Source: an uncultured Fretibacterium sp.
GTDB lineage: Bacteria > Synergistota > Synergistia > Synergistales > Aminobacteriaceae
Assembly (NCBI RefSeq): GCF_963548695.1
Contig: NZ_CAUUWA010000023.1
Location: 1 to 33,598, forward strand
DNA length: 33,598 nucleotides
Reading direction: 5' to 3'
Notes under the pieces: model-generated
The model's input: only the letters and a program-made list of their open reading frames with translations
The model's database searches: none
Told to the model about the DNA's origin: nothing
Shown: piece after piece, positions 24,864 through 32,846 of the stretch
Layout of the letters: each line of letters begins with the position of its first letter
Numbering within the stretch: position 1 is the first letter of the stretch
Program-made: the position numbers and the translations under genes

Positions 24864-24890
24864 TTTTCGGCCGATCGGGGAAAAACTTTC
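24864..24890 (-). promoter_or_regulatory. Sigma-28 (FliA) type promoter
   Basis: On the minus strand GAAAGTTT (24883-24890), an 11-bp spacer and GCCGAAAA (24864-24871) match the FliA consensus TAAAGTTT-N11-GCCGATAA with one mismatch in each half. Transcription would begin about 18 nt before the fliS ATG. Confidence 0.8.
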
Positions 24891-24909
24891 ACCGACGGCG
24901 GTCTTTCGT

Positions 24910-24956
24910 AAAAAAACGCGGCGGCCCCGCCCTGAAGGGTGGAAACGCCGCGTTTT
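24910..24956 (-). terminator. Intrinsic terminator of trxB
   Basis: AAAACGCGGCG (24913-24923) and CGCCGCGTTTT (24946-24956) form an 11-bp stem. On the minus strand it is followed by a run of T (complement of the A-run at 24910-24916). It lies about 20 bp after the trxB stop and about 20 bp before the sigma-28 promoter. Confidence 0.85.
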
Positions 24957-24976
24957 CTTTCAGGATGGAGACGGAG

Positions 24977-26167
24977 CTAGGCGAGGGCCTTCTGGACATC
25001 GGCCTCGGAGGCTACGGCCGTGACCTTCGCAACCGCGCCCCTGCGGAGCTCCACAAGGGCAGGCATCTTGGCCGAGAGCTCCAGCTTCTCGGTCATGCGG
25101 GCATTGCGGTAGCCGTCGATGAGGGGGAGCTTGACGCCCTTCGCCTTGGCGGCGTCCTCGACGGCCTTCAGAAGTTTGACCTGCTTCTCGTCGATGCTGG
25201 AGTAGAAGAAGGCGGTGACGCTCTCGGGCTCCAGGAGGGTCGTGCGCAAGTGGAGCTGCTCGTTGATGTAGGCGGAGGCCCCCATGGCGGCGATGGCGCC
25301 GTCGGAGGCGGCGGTGATGACCTGGCGCAGGTGCTTGCTGCACACGTCGCCCGCGGCGAAGATGCCCTCGACGGAGGTCTCCATGTGCTCGTTGACCAGG
25401 ATCCAACCGCCCTTCTCGGCCTTGACGAGCCCCCTTACGCAGTCGTCGTCCGGCGTCTGGCCGACGAACATGAAGACGCCCGCGACCTTGAGGTTGGAGA
25501 GCTCGCCCGTCTTCACGTTCTTGAGCACCAGGTTCTCCACGACGCCGTCGCCCTCGATCTTCTCCACGACGCTGTTCCAGACGGGGACGATTTTGGGGTT
25601 GGAGAGGGCGTGCTCAATGGCCGCACGGTCGGCGCGGAACTCGTCGCGGCGGTGGATGATGTAGACCTTGGAGGCGAACTTCGTGAGGTAGACGCCCTCC
25701 TCGACGGCGGTGTTGCCGCCGCCGACGACCGCGACCTCCTCCCCCTCGTAGAAGGCCCCGTCGCAGACGGCGCAGAAGCTGACGCCCTGGCCGATGTGCT
25801 CGGCCTCGCCATCGCAGCCCAGGCGGCGGAAGTGCGCGCCCGTCGCGACGACGATGGCCTCGGCCTCGATGTCGCCCTTGTCGGTGACCACGACCTTCTT
25901 GCCGTCGCGCAGCTCCACCTTCTTGACGTCGGCGATGCGAATCTCCGTGTTGAACTTCAGAGCGTGCTCACGGAACATGTTGCCCAGCTCGGGGCCCGTG
26001 GCGTGCTGGACGCCGGGCCAGTTCTCGATCTCGTCCGTGATGTTGATCTGGCCGCCGGTCGCCCCCTTCTCCAGCAGCAGAACGTCGAGGCCCGAACGGC
26101 GCCCGTAGATGGCGGCCGTCATTCCCGCAGGGCCGGCTCCGATGATGACAAGCTCTCTCTTCTCCAT
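24977..26167 (-). CDS. trxB: Thioredoxin reductase with extra C-terminal thioredoxin-like domain lacking CxxC
   Basis: This is an NADPH-dependent flavoenzyme reducing thioredoxin or a related partner. The 396-aa product has the FAD motif IIGAGPAGMTAAIY near residue 7, the redox-active CAVC (Cys132 and Cys135), the NADPH motif VGGGNTAVEEGVYL, and the FAD-binding GIFAAGDV. TrxB normally ends near residue 310. Here about 80 more residues (VTAFFYSSIDEKQVKLLKAV, then PLIDGYRNARMTEKLELSAKMPALVEL) look like a thioredoxin fold with YSSID where the WCxxC would be. ATG 26167 with AAGGAG 11 nt upstream is preferred over a 31-codon extension that runs through the repeat leader. A terminator follows. Confidence 0.93.
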   Translation of the reverse strand: MEKRELVIIGAGPAGMTAAIYGRRSGLDVLLLEKGATGGQINITDEIENWPGVQHATGPELGNMFREHALKFNTEIRIADVKKVELRDGKKVVVTDKGDIEAEAIVVATGAHFRRLGCDGEAEHIGQGVSFCAVCDGAFYEGEEVAVVGGGNTAVEEGVYLTKFASKVYIIHRRDEFRADRAAIEHALSNPKIVPVWNSVVEKIEGDGVVENLVLKNVKTGELSNLKVAGVFMFVGQTPDDDCVRGLVKAEKGGWILVNEHMETSVEGIFAAGDVCSKHLRQVITAASDGAIAAMGASAYINEQLHLRTTLLEPESVTAFFYSSIDEKQVKLLKAVEDAAKAKGVKLPLIDGYRNARMTEKLELSAKMPALVELRRGAVAKVTAVASEADVQKALA

Positions 26168-26183
26168 GACGCATCTTCTCCTT

Positions 26184-26210
26184 TGAAATGTAAAATGATG
26201 AAATGTAAAA
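26184..26210. repeat. 12-bp direct repeat pair in the trxB leader
   Basis: TGAAATGTAAAA at 26184-26195 and again at 26199-26210, three bases apart (15-bp period). It lies 17-43 nt upstream of the trxB start. It could be a regulator site or a slippage duplication. Confidence 0.75.
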
Positions 26211-26348
26211 GTTGTACTTTTCGTTCCCCTCAAGTCCCCGAGGCAAGAGCGAATTTCCATTCCTTCGTGTTCCCAATCCCCCGGTCCTGGAGAATCAGCG
26301 GAGCCATGACGAAACGGGTGAGGAAAACGAAGCTTCGACCGCCCCCCA

Positions 26349-27230
26349 TTATCCCCGATATCGCCAGGCCATGCAACGAGGAATTGCGGAAAAATCGAGG
26401 ACGCTGCGAAGAAAGTCGAACCTGACGGAATGTCCCTTCAGCAGCTCCGCCTGATGCGCGTCCCCCATCTCGAGCACCAGGAGCCCTCCCGGCTTCAGCC
26501 AGAGGGGCGCGGCCCCGAAGAGCGCGCGATAGCAGTCCAGGCCGTCCGCGCCGCCGTCGAGGGCCATACGGGGCTCGAAGTCCCGCACGTCCCGCATGAG
26601 CCCGTCTATGGCCTCCGTTGGGATGTAGGGGGGATTGCTGATGACCAGGTCGCACTCCGCCCCGACGGGCAGGTCCCCGGGCGTCCTGGAATGGATCAGA
26701 AGCGCCCGCCCAAGAAGCCCCAGGCGCCGGAGGTTGCGCCAGGCGCAGGAGAGGGCCTTCGGGTTTCTCTCGGCCAGAAACCCGAAGGCCCTCGGCCGCT
26801 CCAGCAGAATCGAGGCGGCGATGCAGCCGCTGCCCGTCCCCCAGTCCAGGAAGACGAAGCCGTCCTCGGGGAGGAGGGAGAGGGCGAGGTCCACGAGGAG
26901 CTCCGTCTCCGGACGCGGGACGAGCACCCCGGGCCCGACCTCGAGCTCGAGTCCTCGGAACGGGGCGCTGCCCAGGATGTACTGGATCGGCTCGCCGTTC
27001 TCGCGGCGGCGAAGCTCGAGCTCGAGGCGTTTTTGCGCCGCCTCGTCCAGAGGGTTGTCCTGGTGGGCCAGGAGCGCGGCGGCGGAAAGCCCCGAGGCGT
27101 GGCACAGCAGCCAGTCCGCCTCCTGAGCCGCGTTTTGAATGCCGGCCCAGGAGAGGCGTTCCCGCGCCGCCGCCCGGAGGGCGCGGAGGGTTTTGGCAGC
27201 GGCGGCGCTGTCGCCGGCGGAGGGGGGCAT
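26349..27230 (-). CDS. prmC: Peptide chain release factor N5-glutamine methyltransferase
   Basis: PrmC methylates the glutamine of the GGQ motif in release factors. The 293-aa product has PRPETELLVD, the SAM motif FLDWGTGSGCIAAS (usually D.GTGSG), and the catalytic NPPYIPT. The N-terminal helical domain (GIQNAAQEADWLLCHASGL, GEPIQYILGSAPF) is typical. It starts 7 bp after the prfA stop, with GAGGGG as ribosome binding site, so substrate and enzyme are cotranscribed. The 180 bp after the gene hold the trxB leader and no clear terminator. Confidence 0.95.
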   Translation of the reverse strand: MPPSAGDSAAAAKTLRALRAAARERLSWAGIQNAAQEADWLLCHASGLSAAALLAHQDNPLDEAAQKRLELELRRRENGEPIQYILGSAPFRGLELEVGPGVLVPRPETELLVDLALSLLPEDGFVFLDWGTGSGCIAASILLERPRAFGFLAERNPKALSCAWRNLRRLGLLGRALLIHSRTPGDLPVGAECDLVISNPPYIPTEAIDGLMRDVRDFEPRMALDGGADGLDCYRALFGAAPLWLKPGGLLVLEMGDAHQAELLKGHSVRFDFLRSVLDFSAIPRCMAWRYRG

Positions 27231-27237
27231 CTGCCCC

Positions 27238-28311
27238 TCAGCCCTCCATGTGCTGCAGCTTTTCCGTCTGGTCCGCCAGGGTCATCGCGTCCATCATCTC
27301 GTAGAGGTCGCCGTCCAGGTAGGCGTCAAGCCTGTAGAGGGTGAGGTTGATGCGGTGGTCCGTGATGCGGTTCTGCGGAAAGTTGTAGGTGCGTATCCGC
27401 TCCGAACGGTCGCCGGACCCGATCTGCCCGCGCCGCTCGGAGGCCTGTTCGGAGGCCTGCTTCTGCAGCTCCAGGTCGTAGAGCTTCGTCCTGAGGTAGG
27501 CCATGGCCTTGGCCCGGTTCTTGATCTGAGACCGCTCGTCCTGGCAGGTGACGACGATTCCCGTCGGAAGGTGAGTGATGCGGACCGCGGAGTCCGTCAT
27601 GTTGACGTGCTGCCCCCCCGCGCCGCTCGACCGGTAGGTGTCGATTTTCAGGTCCTCCGTGCGAATGTCGACCTCGACGTCGTCCACCTCGGGCAGGACG
27701 GCCACCGTGGCAGCGGAGGTGTGGATGCGCCCGCTGGCCTCCGTCACGGGGACCCTCTGGACGCGGTGCACCCCGCTCTCGAACTTGAGCTTGCTGTAGG
27801 CCCCGTTGCTGTCGATGCGGAACGTAATCTCCTTGTACCCTCCGATGCCGGTCTCGTTGCTGTCGATGACCTCCATCTTCCAGCGCTGCCGCTCGCAGAA
27901 GCGGTTGTACATCCGGTAGAGGTCGGCGGCGAAGAGAGCGGCCTCCTCGCCGCCCGTCCCGGCGCGGACCTCCACGACGACACTCTTCTCGTCGTTGGGG
28001 TCCCTGGGCAGGAGCAGCAGCTTCAGTTCGGCCGTGAAGCCCTCGATCTTCGGCTCGAGCGCATCCAGCTCGTCCCGCGCCAGGGCCTCCATCTCGGGGT
28101 CTCCGGCCTTGAGCAGCTCGCGCGCCTCCTCGATGCCGGCGAGGGTGGCCCGGTACTCGCGGTATTTTTCAACCACCGGCTCGAGCTGCGCCCGCCGCTT
28201 CCCCAGGGTTTGAAGCTCCCTGGGGTCCGAGGCCACGGCAGGGTCGGACATCCTGCGCTCGATCTCCATAAAATCCTGTTCCAAAGCCCTCAGCTTGGGT
28301 TCGATATTCAT
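27238..28311 (-). CDS. prfA: Peptide chain release factor 1
   Basis: RF1 reads UAA and UAG stop codons and triggers peptide release. The 357-aa product has RVQRVPVTEASGRIHTS, in which PVT occupies the RF1 tripeptide position, and the catalytic SSGAGGQHVNMTDSAVR. The C-terminal RIRTYNFPQNRITDHRI is also typical. The start is uncertain: in-frame GTG 28344, ATG 28332 and ATG 28311 are separated by a 12-bp repeat. 28311 is chosen because MNIEPKLRALEQDF aligns with the usual RF1 N-terminus, although the ribosome binding site (AGTGAGA) is modest. Confidence 0.95.
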   Translation of the reverse strand: MNIEPKLRALEQDFMEIERRMSDPAVASDPRELQTLGKRRAQLEPVVEKYREYRATLAGIEEARELLKAGDPEMEALARDELDALEPKIEGFTAELKLLLLPRDPNDEKSVVVEVRAGTGGEEAALFAADLYRMYNRFCERQRWKMEVIDSNETGIGGYKEITFRIDSNGAYSKLKFESGVHRVQRVPVTEASGRIHTSAATVAVLPEVDDVEVDIRTEDLKIDTYRSSGAGGQHVNMTDSAVRITHLPTGIVVTCQDERSQIKNRAKAMAYLRTKLYDLELQKQASEQASERRGQIGSGDRSERIRTYNFPQNRITDHRINLTLYRLDAYLDGDLYEMMDAMTLADQTEKLQHMEG

Positions 28312-28346
28312 TGAAGTCTCACTTGAAGTCATTCTTGAAGTCACGC
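28311..28346. repeat. 12-bp tandem repeat, three units, at the prfA start
   Basis: TTGAAGTC starts at 28311, 28323 and 28335, with variable four-base tails. On the minus strand the units encode T-S plus two residues each in frame with prfA and bring in alternative start codons GTG 28344 and ATG 28332. Confidence 0.85.
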
Positions 28347-28351
28347 TCCGT

Positions 28352-29308
28352 TCAGCTTGGGGAGGCGGCCGACGGGGCGGGATCGCGTTCCCGTCCCAGG
28401 GCGGCGTTCAGGGAGGTCAGGGCGACCTCTATCTGTGCGAGGTTGGGCTCCCTCGTCGTCAGGTACTGCAGGGAGAGGACGGGGGCCATGATCAGCCGTC
28501 CGGCGGCTCCCGCGTTCGAGGTCAGGCGGATGATCTCGTAGGATAGCCCGATCACCAAGGGTATCAGCAGAACACGGGTTCCGGCCCGCCAGAGGAAGCC
28601 GCCCTCCCCGATGGCCGAGAACACGGCGATGCTGACGATGACCGTGATCAGGAGGAACGAGGTTCCGCACCTGGGATGGATCCGGGAGCACCGCGCGATG
28701 TTCGAGGGGTTCATTTCCATGCAGGCCTCGAAGGCATTGATCGTCTTGTGCTCGGCGCCGTGGTAGCGGAACACCTGACGGATGTCCGACCAGAGCCCGA
28801 TCAGGCCGATATACCCGATGAAGATCGCCGCCCTGACGAGCCCCTCGAACACGTTCGCCCCGAGGGGCGAGAGGGAGAGGGCGCGCTCCGCCCAGTCGGC
28901 CAGCCAGAGCGGCAGGGCCACGAAGAGCCCCGCCACGGCGAAGACCGCCATGAACACGGCAAGGAAAATGTCCTTGGCCGTGAGCTTCTCCTGGGTCTCC
29001 TCCAGGGCTATTTCCGCGGAGCGGGACAGGGCGCGGAAGCCTGTGGCCATCATCTCGCACATGACGACGACCCCCCGCAGAAGGGGGAGCTTCCAGGGAT
29101 AGCGTCCGACGCGGGAGCTGTTGTTCCAGCTCTCGCGGAATATCGTCCCGTCGGGCCTGCGGACGGCCAGGCCCCAGAGGTCTTTGCCCTTCATCAGCAC
29201 GCCCTCGATGACGGCCTGCCCTCCGATGGGCATGCGCCGCGCCTCCTCCGCCGTGAGAACGGCGGAGAGGAAGAGGGGCCGTAACCAATCAATTTTTCTC
29301 AGTCGCAA
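28352..29308 (-). CDS. DUF1385 membrane protein (YqhQ-like)
   Basis: The 318-aa product has the DUF1385 hallmarks IGGQAVIEGVLMKG, RGVVVMCEMM, YHGAEHKTINAFEA and HPRCGTSFLL. At least four hydrophobic segments follow residue 110. The family is widespread in Firmicutes-like and Synergistota genomes next to prfA/rpmE; its biochemical role is unknown. TTG 29308 with GGAGGA 5 nt upstream is the likely start and overlaps thyX by 20 bp; ATG 29233 (MPIGGQ) with GGAGGA 10 nt upstream is the alternative. Confidence 0.92.
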   Translation of the reverse strand: MRLRKIDWLRPLFLSAVLTAEEARRMPIGGQAVIEGVLMKGKDLWGLAVRRPDGTIFRESWNNSSRVGRYPWKLPLLRGVVVMCEMMATGFRALSRSAEIALEETQEKLTAKDIFLAVFMAVFAVAGLFVALPLWLADWAERALSLSPLGANVFEGLVRAAIFIGYIGLIGLWSDIRQVFRYHGAEHKTINAFEACMEMNPSNIARCSRIHPRCGTSFLLITVIVSIAVFSAIGEGGFLWRAGTRVLLIPLVIGLSYEIIRLTSNAGAAGRLIMAPVLSLQYLTTREPNLAQIEVALTSLNAALGRERDPAPSAASPS

Positions 29309-29987
29309 GGAGATCCTCCATATCTTTGTAGGGTCTTCCGCAGGGCCGCGCCTCGGTGCAGGGACCGAAGAGGCACGACGGGCCGGCCCTGCGGAAGATG
29401 ACCGGCGCGACGGCGCGGCACTCGGCCAGCATAAGGCGGGCCATCTCCCGTATCTCCCACTGGGCCCTTCGGCAGAGCCGGAGGCGGAAGAAGTGGTGCA
29501 GCTCTCGCGCGTTCATCGTCAGGACCAGCCGGGTGCCCCAGCCGTGGGGAAGGATGAAGCGGGCGTCCTCGGCGGGGATGCCCAAGGACAGGAGCTCTCC
29601 GTAAGCCTCGTGGGCGGCACGGGCCTGCTGGTCGAAAATCGCCGCCGCCTCGGGATGGGCCGCCACCGAGGGAGGGGTGACGACGTCCGGAGCAGCCATG
29701 CGGACGTAACGCTGGCTCTGCTGGCTGAAGCTGGCCATGCGGTGCCGCACCAGCTGATGCGACGCGACACGGCTCAGTCCGTCCACCGCGAAGGTGAAGA
29801 CGGCGTGCTCGAAGGGGGAGTGGTGGCCGCTTCTCCAGATATGATCCAACAGCTCCTCCGAGAGGGACTCCTCCTCCCTCCGCAGGAGATCGGCGGCCGT
29901 GACGTCCCTGTAGCAGATCCTGGCGGCGGCGGCCACGAGCTCGTCTGGATTGGGCGTGGACGCCAGAAGAATCACCGTACACGACAT
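29289..29987 (-). CDS. thyX: Flavin-dependent thymidylate synthase ThyX
   Basis: ThyX makes dTMP from dUMP using FAD, methylene-THF and NADPH. The 232-aa product has SPFEHAVFTF, the signature RHRMASFSQQSQRY (RHRxxS), and LPHGWGTRLVLTMNARELHHFFRLR with the dUMP-binding residues. No ThyA is seen in the window. It lies after rpmE and overlaps the DUF1385 gene. Confidence 0.96.
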   Translation of the reverse strand: MSCTVILLASTPNPDELVAAAARICYRDVTAADLLRREEESLSEELLDHIWRSGHHSPFEHAVFTFAVDGLSRVASHQLVRHRMASFSQQSQRYVRMAAPDVVTPPSVAAHPEAAAIFDQQARAAHEAYGELLSLGIPAEDARFILPHGWGTRLVLTMNARELHHFFRLRLCRRAQWEIREMARLMLAECRAVAPVIFRRAGPSCLFGPCTEARPCGRPYKDMEDLLATEKN

Positions 29988-30039
29988 TGTCCGTCACCCC
30001 CGAACCGGAGCCGGATGCGCCAAACGCTACAGATAACGC

Positions 30040-30062
30040 AAAAGGGGCTCGAGGCCCCTTTT
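30040..30062 (-). terminator. Terminator hairpin overlapping the rpmE stop codon
   Basis: AAAAGGGGC (30040-30048) and GCCCCTTTT (30054-30062) form a 9-bp stem around a TCGAG loop. On the minus strand the stem begins at the rpmE stop codon and ends in TTTT. It separates rpmE from thyX, probably partially. Confidence 0.7.
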
Positions 30063-30288
30063 ACACTTCCGTCTTCTGGCCGTAATTGACCCCGGCGTAT
30101 TTTTTCTGGAACTTCTCCAGCCGCCCGGCCTCCGAGAGGACGCGGCCCCGTTTGCCCGAGTAGAAGGGGTGGCATTGGGAGCAGACGCCGACCCGAATCT
30201 CCTTCTGGGTAGAACGGGTCGTGAAGGAGTTGCCACAGGCGCAGGTTACCCGGCACTCCTGATATTCGGGATGGATTTCCTTTTTCAT
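30061..30288 (-). CDS. rpmE: 50S ribosomal protein L31 (zinc-binding form)
   Basis: The 75-aa product begins MKKEIHPEYQECRVTCACGNSF and contains CSQCHPFYSGKRG, the four-cysteine zinc-binding (C+) version of L31. C+ L31 is usually replaced by a zinc-free paralogue in zinc limitation; no such paralogue is in the window. A good ribosome binding site (GGAGGT) precedes ATG 30288. Confidence 0.97.
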   Translation of the reverse strand: MKKEIHPEYQECRVTCACGNSFTTRSTQKEIRVGVCSQCHPFYSGKRGRVLSEAGRLEKFQKKYAGVNYGQKTEV

Positions 30289-30312
30289 GAACGGTACACC
30301 TCCAGGCGGAAA

Positions 30313-30579
30313 CTAATGGCGCAGACCGAGCCGCTCGATCAGGGAGCGATAACGGTTGAAGTCCTTGTCCTTCAGGTATTGCAACAGCTTGCGGCGGCGA
30401 CCGACCATCTTGAGAAGCCCCCTGCGGGAGTGAAAGTCCTTCTTGTGGATTTTCAAATGCTCCGTCAGCTCGCGCACCCGCTCGGTCAGGACCGCGACCT
30501 GCACCTCGGGGGACCCCGTGTCCGACTCGTGGGTCCGATACTCCGCCATGACGGCCTGTTTCTTTTCCTTCTGGATCAT
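30313..30579 (-). CDS. rpsO: 30S ribosomal protein S15
   Basis: The 88-aa product has the S15 hallmarks HESDTGSPEVQVAVLTERVRELTEHLK, HKKDFHSRRGLLKMVGRRRKLLQYL and the end YRSLIERLGLR. S15 binds 16S rRNA central-domain helices early in assembly. It is 24 bp from rpmE and is not followed by pnp, its common neighbour. The leader of about 80 nt may carry an S15 autoregulatory site. Confidence 0.97.
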   Translation of the reverse strand: MIQKEKKQAVMAEYRTHESDTGSPEVQVAVLTERVRELTEHLKIHKKDFHSRRGLLKMVGRRRKLLQYLKDKDFNRYRSLIERLGLRH

Positions 30580-30664
30580 CCCTCTTCACCTCTGTCTCTG
30601 AGATTGCCGCGGAACCAGGAACGCGTCGATCCGGAACGTCGAACCGAGTTCAGGGCCGGAAGGT

Positions 30665-30693
30665 ATCTTACCACCGGCGGCGGACCCGCGCAA
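30665..30693 (-). promoter_or_regulatory. Sigma-70-type promoter of rpsO
   Basis: On the minus strand TTGCGC (30688-30693) and TAAGAT (30665-30670) are spaced by 17 bp. Transcription would start near 30658, about 80 nt before the rpsO start. Confidence 0.6.
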
Positions 30694-30718
30694 GGCCGAG
30701 GGCAAAGGGCTCTCGGAC

Positions 30719-31501
30719 TCACTCCTGTTCCTCGAGGACCCGCCCATCAACGGTAACCACCAAGACACGCCAGGGGATCGTCTTTCCGCTGGCAGCCAGT
30801 GCCCGCTTGACGGCATTTTCGATCCCGCCGCAGCAGGGCACCTCCATACGCACAACCATCACGCTCTTGACGTCGTTTTGCCTCAATATCTCCGTGAGCT
30901 TCTCGGCATAATCCCCCTCGTCCAGCTTCGGGCATCCGATCAGGGTCACGCGCTTCCTCATGAAGCGGCGATGGAAATCGCCGCATGCAAATGCCGTGCA
31001 GTCCGCGGCGATCAAAAGGTGGGCGCCCGCAAAACAGGGAGCGTTGACCGGGATGAGCTTGATCTGGACCGGCCACTGCGCCAGCTCGCTGCCCACGGAA
31101 GCGATGGGCCCGTTCTCCTCTTCCTCGGGCTTCTTCTCCTCCCTGCTCCCCCTGTCCCGCAGGATATCCCTCATCCGGCTGCCGGGACAGCCTCCGATGG
31201 GCATCTTGAACAGCTCCGGAATCCCGCCTTTTTTATCCTCTCTATGGGCCGCCTCACGGCGCAGCTCTTCCTGTCGGGCCTTGACCGCGACATCGTTGTA
31301 GGGCGCCGCCTCGCGCTCCTCGAAGGATATTGCCTCGGTCGGACAGGCCGGCAGACAATTACCCAAGCCGTCGCAGTAATCGTCCCGAATCAGCCTGGCC
31401 TTGCCGTCTACAATGGTGATGGCGCTCTCGTGACAGGCGTCGGCACAGAGCCCGCAGCCGTTGCACCTGTCCTCGTCGATTTTGATGATCTTACGAATCA
31501 T
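30719..31501 (-). CDS. 2[4Fe-4S] ferredoxin-domain protein
   Basis: This is a 260-aa cytosolic protein. The N-terminus has two 4Fe-4S motifs: CNGCGLCADACHESAI and, after a 20-residue gap, CDGLGNCLPACPTEAI. After a charged Glu/Lys linker with a CPG (about 110-135), a second domain (about 150-255) has PCFAG, DCTAFACGDFHRRF, LIGCPKLD and VPCCGGIENAV, suggesting another metal or redox site. Related proteins are common in anaerobes, with no settled function. ATG 31501 is chosen over a 28-codon extension because GGAGAAGG sits 5 nt before it. Confidence 0.88.
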   Translation of the reverse strand: MIRKIIKIDEDRCNGCGLCADACHESAITIVDGKARLIRDDYCDGLGNCLPACPTEAISFEEREAAPYNDVAVKARQEELRREAAHREDKKGGIPELFKMPIGGCPGSRMRDILRDRGSREEKKPEEEENGPIASVGSELAQWPVQIKLIPVNAPCFAGAHLLIAADCTAFACGDFHRRFMRKRVTLIGCPKLDEGDYAEKLTEILRQNDVKSVMVVRMEVPCCGGIENAVKRALAASGKTIPWRVLVVTVDGRVLEEQE

Positions 31502-31770
31502 TTTCGCCTTCTCCCCCTCTTTGCAAAAGCACCGTCCATTCTTGCGGACGACGAGAGGATACAGCAACCCCCAGGGAGAATCCATTGCCTTAGCAACAAA
31601 ACTTGAGGGAAGCGCCGCTCTAGACGAAGGATCGCGTTTCTGCGCAAAAAAGATGCGGAACGCTTATGTGAATGTCTCCAACGCTTCTCTGAAATTAGGC
31701 GCAGGCGCGAATCTTCCACTCGCAATGACAGGCTGCTCAATGAAAGGATGCACGAAAGCCGTCTGCAAAA

Positions 31771-31799
31771 TTGACGGGCCCCTTTTTTTGCTCTATCAT
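31771..31799 (+). promoter_or_regulatory. Sigma-70-type promoter of the MobA/ModE-like gene
   Basis: TTGACG (31771-31776) and TATCAT (31794-31799) are separated by exactly 17 bp. Transcription would start near 31806, about 58 nt upstream of ATG 31864. The rest of the 362-bp gap (31502-31863) shows no gene, no clear riboswitch and no terminator. Confidence 0.7.
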
Positions 31800-31863
31800 T
31801 CCAAAAACGAATGTCCTGAAAAAGGATTGACGGCTTCTTACGGAAGATGGAGAGGAAAAGAGG

Positions 31864-32814
31864 ATGAGAACCGGAGCGTTGCTGATTGTGGAGAGGTCGG
31901 AATTTCCAAGTGGGCCGGCCTGGGGACATGGCGGTCGACCGTCGCCCATACATCGTATGGTGAGGACGTTGATTCGGGCCGGGACAGACCTCATCGTTCT
32001 GGTTACGCCTCCGGACTGCCTGGAGGCGCTGAAAAAACATGTGACTCGCATGAGCGCCCTCTGCATCGCTCCGGATTCCGGCGCTGCCGTTTCCACGCTT
32101 CTCAGAACAGGACTCGTCTACCTTCAAGATAAATGCAGCCGTATCCTTGTCTCCACTCTGGACTATCCTTTTTTCTCCCCGGAGACCGTCATTGCGCTCC
32201 TCAAGCCCGAGGCTCCTTTGCTCAGACCGGTATTCGGCGACAGAGAGGGCTACCCTATCCGGCTTTTTTCCAGCCTAATTCCCCAGATCTTGAAGAAAAA
32301 CAAGGACGAGGAAAATTTAGGGTTGGACGAAATTTTGAATTGCAGCGGCCTTCCCTGCACAGCCCTGGAGGTCGAAGACGAGGGGGCGGCGCTCCCGTTC
32401 CAAGGGGCGTTTGAGCCCCCTCAGGCCTCGGTCTTCCCTGAATTGCGGCTCCGCCTGGTCAGAAAGAAACCCTTTTTCGGTCCGGGCGCCTCCGAGTTGC
32501 TCTCCCTCATTGAGGAGGAGCAATCCGTGCGTCTGGCTTGTCAGCGGATGGGCATGTCCTACAGCAAGGGTTGGAAGATCCTTCGCAATATGGAGGAGGA
32601 ATGGGGTACTCCCCTGATTCTGCGCCGACAGGGCGGCAGGAACGGAGGCAGTTCCTCCCTCACCACCGAGGGAAAGGCCCTTCTGGAGGCCTATCGGGAA
32701 TTCGAGAAGGTCGCCCAAAGCCTGGTCCAGGAGGCCTTTCGGAATTGTTTTCCGTCCCTTTGCCCACTGCATCCGAAGGGCGAGGGAGTGCGTGCCGAAA
32801 CCTCCCCTCATTGA
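31864..32814 (+). CDS. MobA-like nucleotidyltransferase fused to a ModE-type winged helix
   Basis: The 316-aa product has two domains. Residues 1 to about 190 resemble the MobA/MocA NTP-transferase fold: a first strand GALLIVE, a central VSTLDYPFFSPETVIALL equivalent to the D-x-P loop, and FGDREGYPIRLF. The normal nucleotide-binding start LAAGxSxRMG is missing, so activity is doubtful. Residues about 205-300 match the ModE/LysR-type HTH: LLSLIEEEQSVRLACQRMGMSYSKGWKILRNMEEEWGTPLILRRQGGRNGGSSSLTTEGKALL. Fusions of these two domains are known in anaerobes and are thought to link molybdenum cofactor metabolism to gene control. The start has GGAGAGG and AAGAGG upstream. No mod transporter is in the window. 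Confidence 0.88.
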   Translation: MRTGALLIVERSEFPSGPAWGHGGRPSPIHRMVRTLIRAGTDLIVLVTPPDCLEALKKHVTRMSALCIAPDSGAAVSTLLRTGLVYLQDKCSRILVSTLDYPFFSPETVIALLKPEAPLLRPVFGDREGYPIRLFSSLIPQILKKNKDEENLGLDEILNCSGLPCTALEVEDEGAALPFQGAFEPPQASVFPELRLRLVRKKPFFGPGASELLSLIEEEQSVRLACQRMGMSYSKGWKILRNMEEEWGTPLILRRQGGRNGGSSSLTTEGKALLEAYREFEKVAQSLVQEAFRNCFPSLCPLHPKGEGVRAETSPH

Positions 32815-32846
32815 AAAGCTTACGTTTATGTGATTGTGAAAATCTT

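Noticed and set aside
31502..31863. Molybdenum cofactor riboswitch upstream of the MobA/ModE-like gene
   Set aside because: The promoter lies only about 58 nt before the start, leaving too little leader, and no matching stems were seen.
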